64,000 bases of DNA from Larimichthys crocea (Eukaryota > Chordata > Actinopteri > Sciaenidae), in NCBI RefSeq assembly GCF_000972845.2, contig NC_040032.1:12408002-12472001 (forward strand), in the 5' to 3' direction. Position numbers and translations under genes: made by a program. Under the pieces are notes generated by a model. It did not search any database and was not told the DNA's origin. It was given only the letters and a program-made list of their open reading frames with translations. Positions 63,415 to 64,000 of this stretch are shown in pieces. Within the stretch, counting starts at the first letter, position 1. Each line of letters begins with the position of its first letter.

Positions 63415-63870
63415 GCACACACATTTGTCGAGACATAAATAAATGCAATAATTGAATACCAGTGCAAGAAAGCGTTCAGAACGTGGCGACACGGGACAAA
63501 ATCACAGACGATGGGATCGAGACGTTTGCTATTAACAATTCCAGTAGAGCCTGAGTGAGACATTCCAACAAAACACAGACACAGAATTAAATTTTCCGTC
63601 TTACTGAATATGAAAATCAGTCGACTTATCATTAACATCGATGTTAATATTTGATGGGATACATTAAAATTGAAAAAAAAAAACTAAAGAGGACATGGAG
63701 ATGGACAGAAAAACAATTGCACCGTATCCCTGCCATGTGCTGTAAGCTCCAACCTGCCACTCATGTGATCCACAATCTTAAGACCTGAAGGAGAAACTCA
63801 GCGACCCTCTCCCCCACCGCGGAGCCTGACGGGCGGGTGGAGCGGGTCGCGCTGGAGGAGACGCCGCGTG

Positions 63871-63984
63871 TCACAGTTTTAGGGAGTCTGTGATCGGCCT
63901 TGCTGGCTCCCACCTCGCTTTATGGTCTGCTATGTTGGAGAGGTCATTGGTGGGATCGCCGGATTGCGGGACTGTGGTTACATG
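63871..63984 (-). CDS. candidate last coding exon of an unidentified minus-strand gene
   Basis: Reading the - strand from 63984, after CACATTAG (a possible splice acceptor), an open frame of 37 codons runs to TGA at 63873-63871. It begins HVTTVPQSGDPTND and ends WEPARPITDSLKL. Codons are biased to C or G at position 3 in its first half (ACC, GTC, CCG, TCC, GGC, CCC, GAC, CTC, AAC), unlike the surrounding AT-rich DNA. An alternative acceptor, AACCACAG, would start the exon 13 bases later in the same frame. The upstream polypyrimidine tract is weak or off-window. I do not recognise the protein. A gene here would be tail-to-tail with wnt11, the position UVRAG holds in human, so that is the first candidate to test. 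Confidence 0.4.
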   Translation of the reverse strand, partial: HVTTVPQSGDPTNDLSNIADHKARWEPARPITDSLKL

Positions 63985-64000
63985 CTAATGTGATGCCCCC

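Larger units (their letters stand above)
63030..63870 (-). other. possible 3' UTR of a minus-strand gene
   Basis: On the - strand, non-coding sequence follows the candidate stop codon at 63873-63871 and reaches ATTAAA at 63056-63051. A TG-containing stretch follows it. The region also holds an (AAT)n run and a poly-A tract at 63401-63414. This is inferred only from its position next to the candidate terminal exon. Confidence 0.3.

Overview
The window looks like nuclear DNA from a teleost fish, most likely a spiny-rayed (percomorph) species. Three things point there: compact vertebrate-type introns with GT-AG borders, abundant (CA)n/(GT)n microsatellites, and several worn dispersed repeats I recognise as families common in fish genomes. 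There is no operon structure and no sign of prokaryotic DNA. The species cannot be named from the sequence.

Region 1 (about 1-6,510) holds the only securely identified gene, a Wnt11-family gene on the + strand. Four coding exons (1060-1304, 2905-3182, 3286-3578, 5439-5613) join in frame to give about 329 residues. This is the whole mature Wnt11-type protein apart from the first coding exon (start codon, signal peptide and first few residues), which must lie left of the window. The 3' UTR opens with a (GT)n tract a few bases after the stop and runs to AATAAA at 6481-6486. The protein resembles the fish gene once called wnt11r (the orthologue of tetrapod WNT11) more than the fish silberblick gene (wnt11f2).

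Region 2 (about 6,510-63,000) is a roughly 56-kb stretch in which I find no credible exon. It contains: a 16-copy 42-bp minisatellite (33311-33980) followed by a direct repeat; a 353-bp tandem duplication carrying CTCF-like motifs (35917-36612); a gutted Tc1/mariner-type element (57148-57450); two copies of a short TIR element, one flanked by TTAA on both sides (50151-50408) and one decayed (58820-59125); two copies of an AT-rich teleost repeat (18240-18520 and 30715-31000); other repeat relics near 23.4, 23.7-24.2, 34.2, 44.2 and 45.0-45.7 kb; a pyrimidine-rich strand block (39.18-39.44 kb); and an inverted repeat near 62.5-62.75 kb. Several unique-looking segments rich in homeodomain, POU, SOX or GATA-type words are candidate conserved non-coding elements. 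That would fit a developmental gene such as wnt11, but it is inference without alignments.

Region 3 (about 63,000-64,000) may hold the 3' end of a second gene on the - strand. It shows a possible last coding exon of 37 codons (63984-63871) and a possible long 3' UTR with ATTAAA at 63056-63051. That gene would be tail-to-tail with wnt11, the arrangement of UVRAG and WNT11 in human. The 37 residues alone do not let me name it.

I see no undescribed system with strong support. The most checkable observations are the tail-to-tail terminal exon, the CTCF-like tandem duplication, the minisatellite, and the TTAA-flanked short element.
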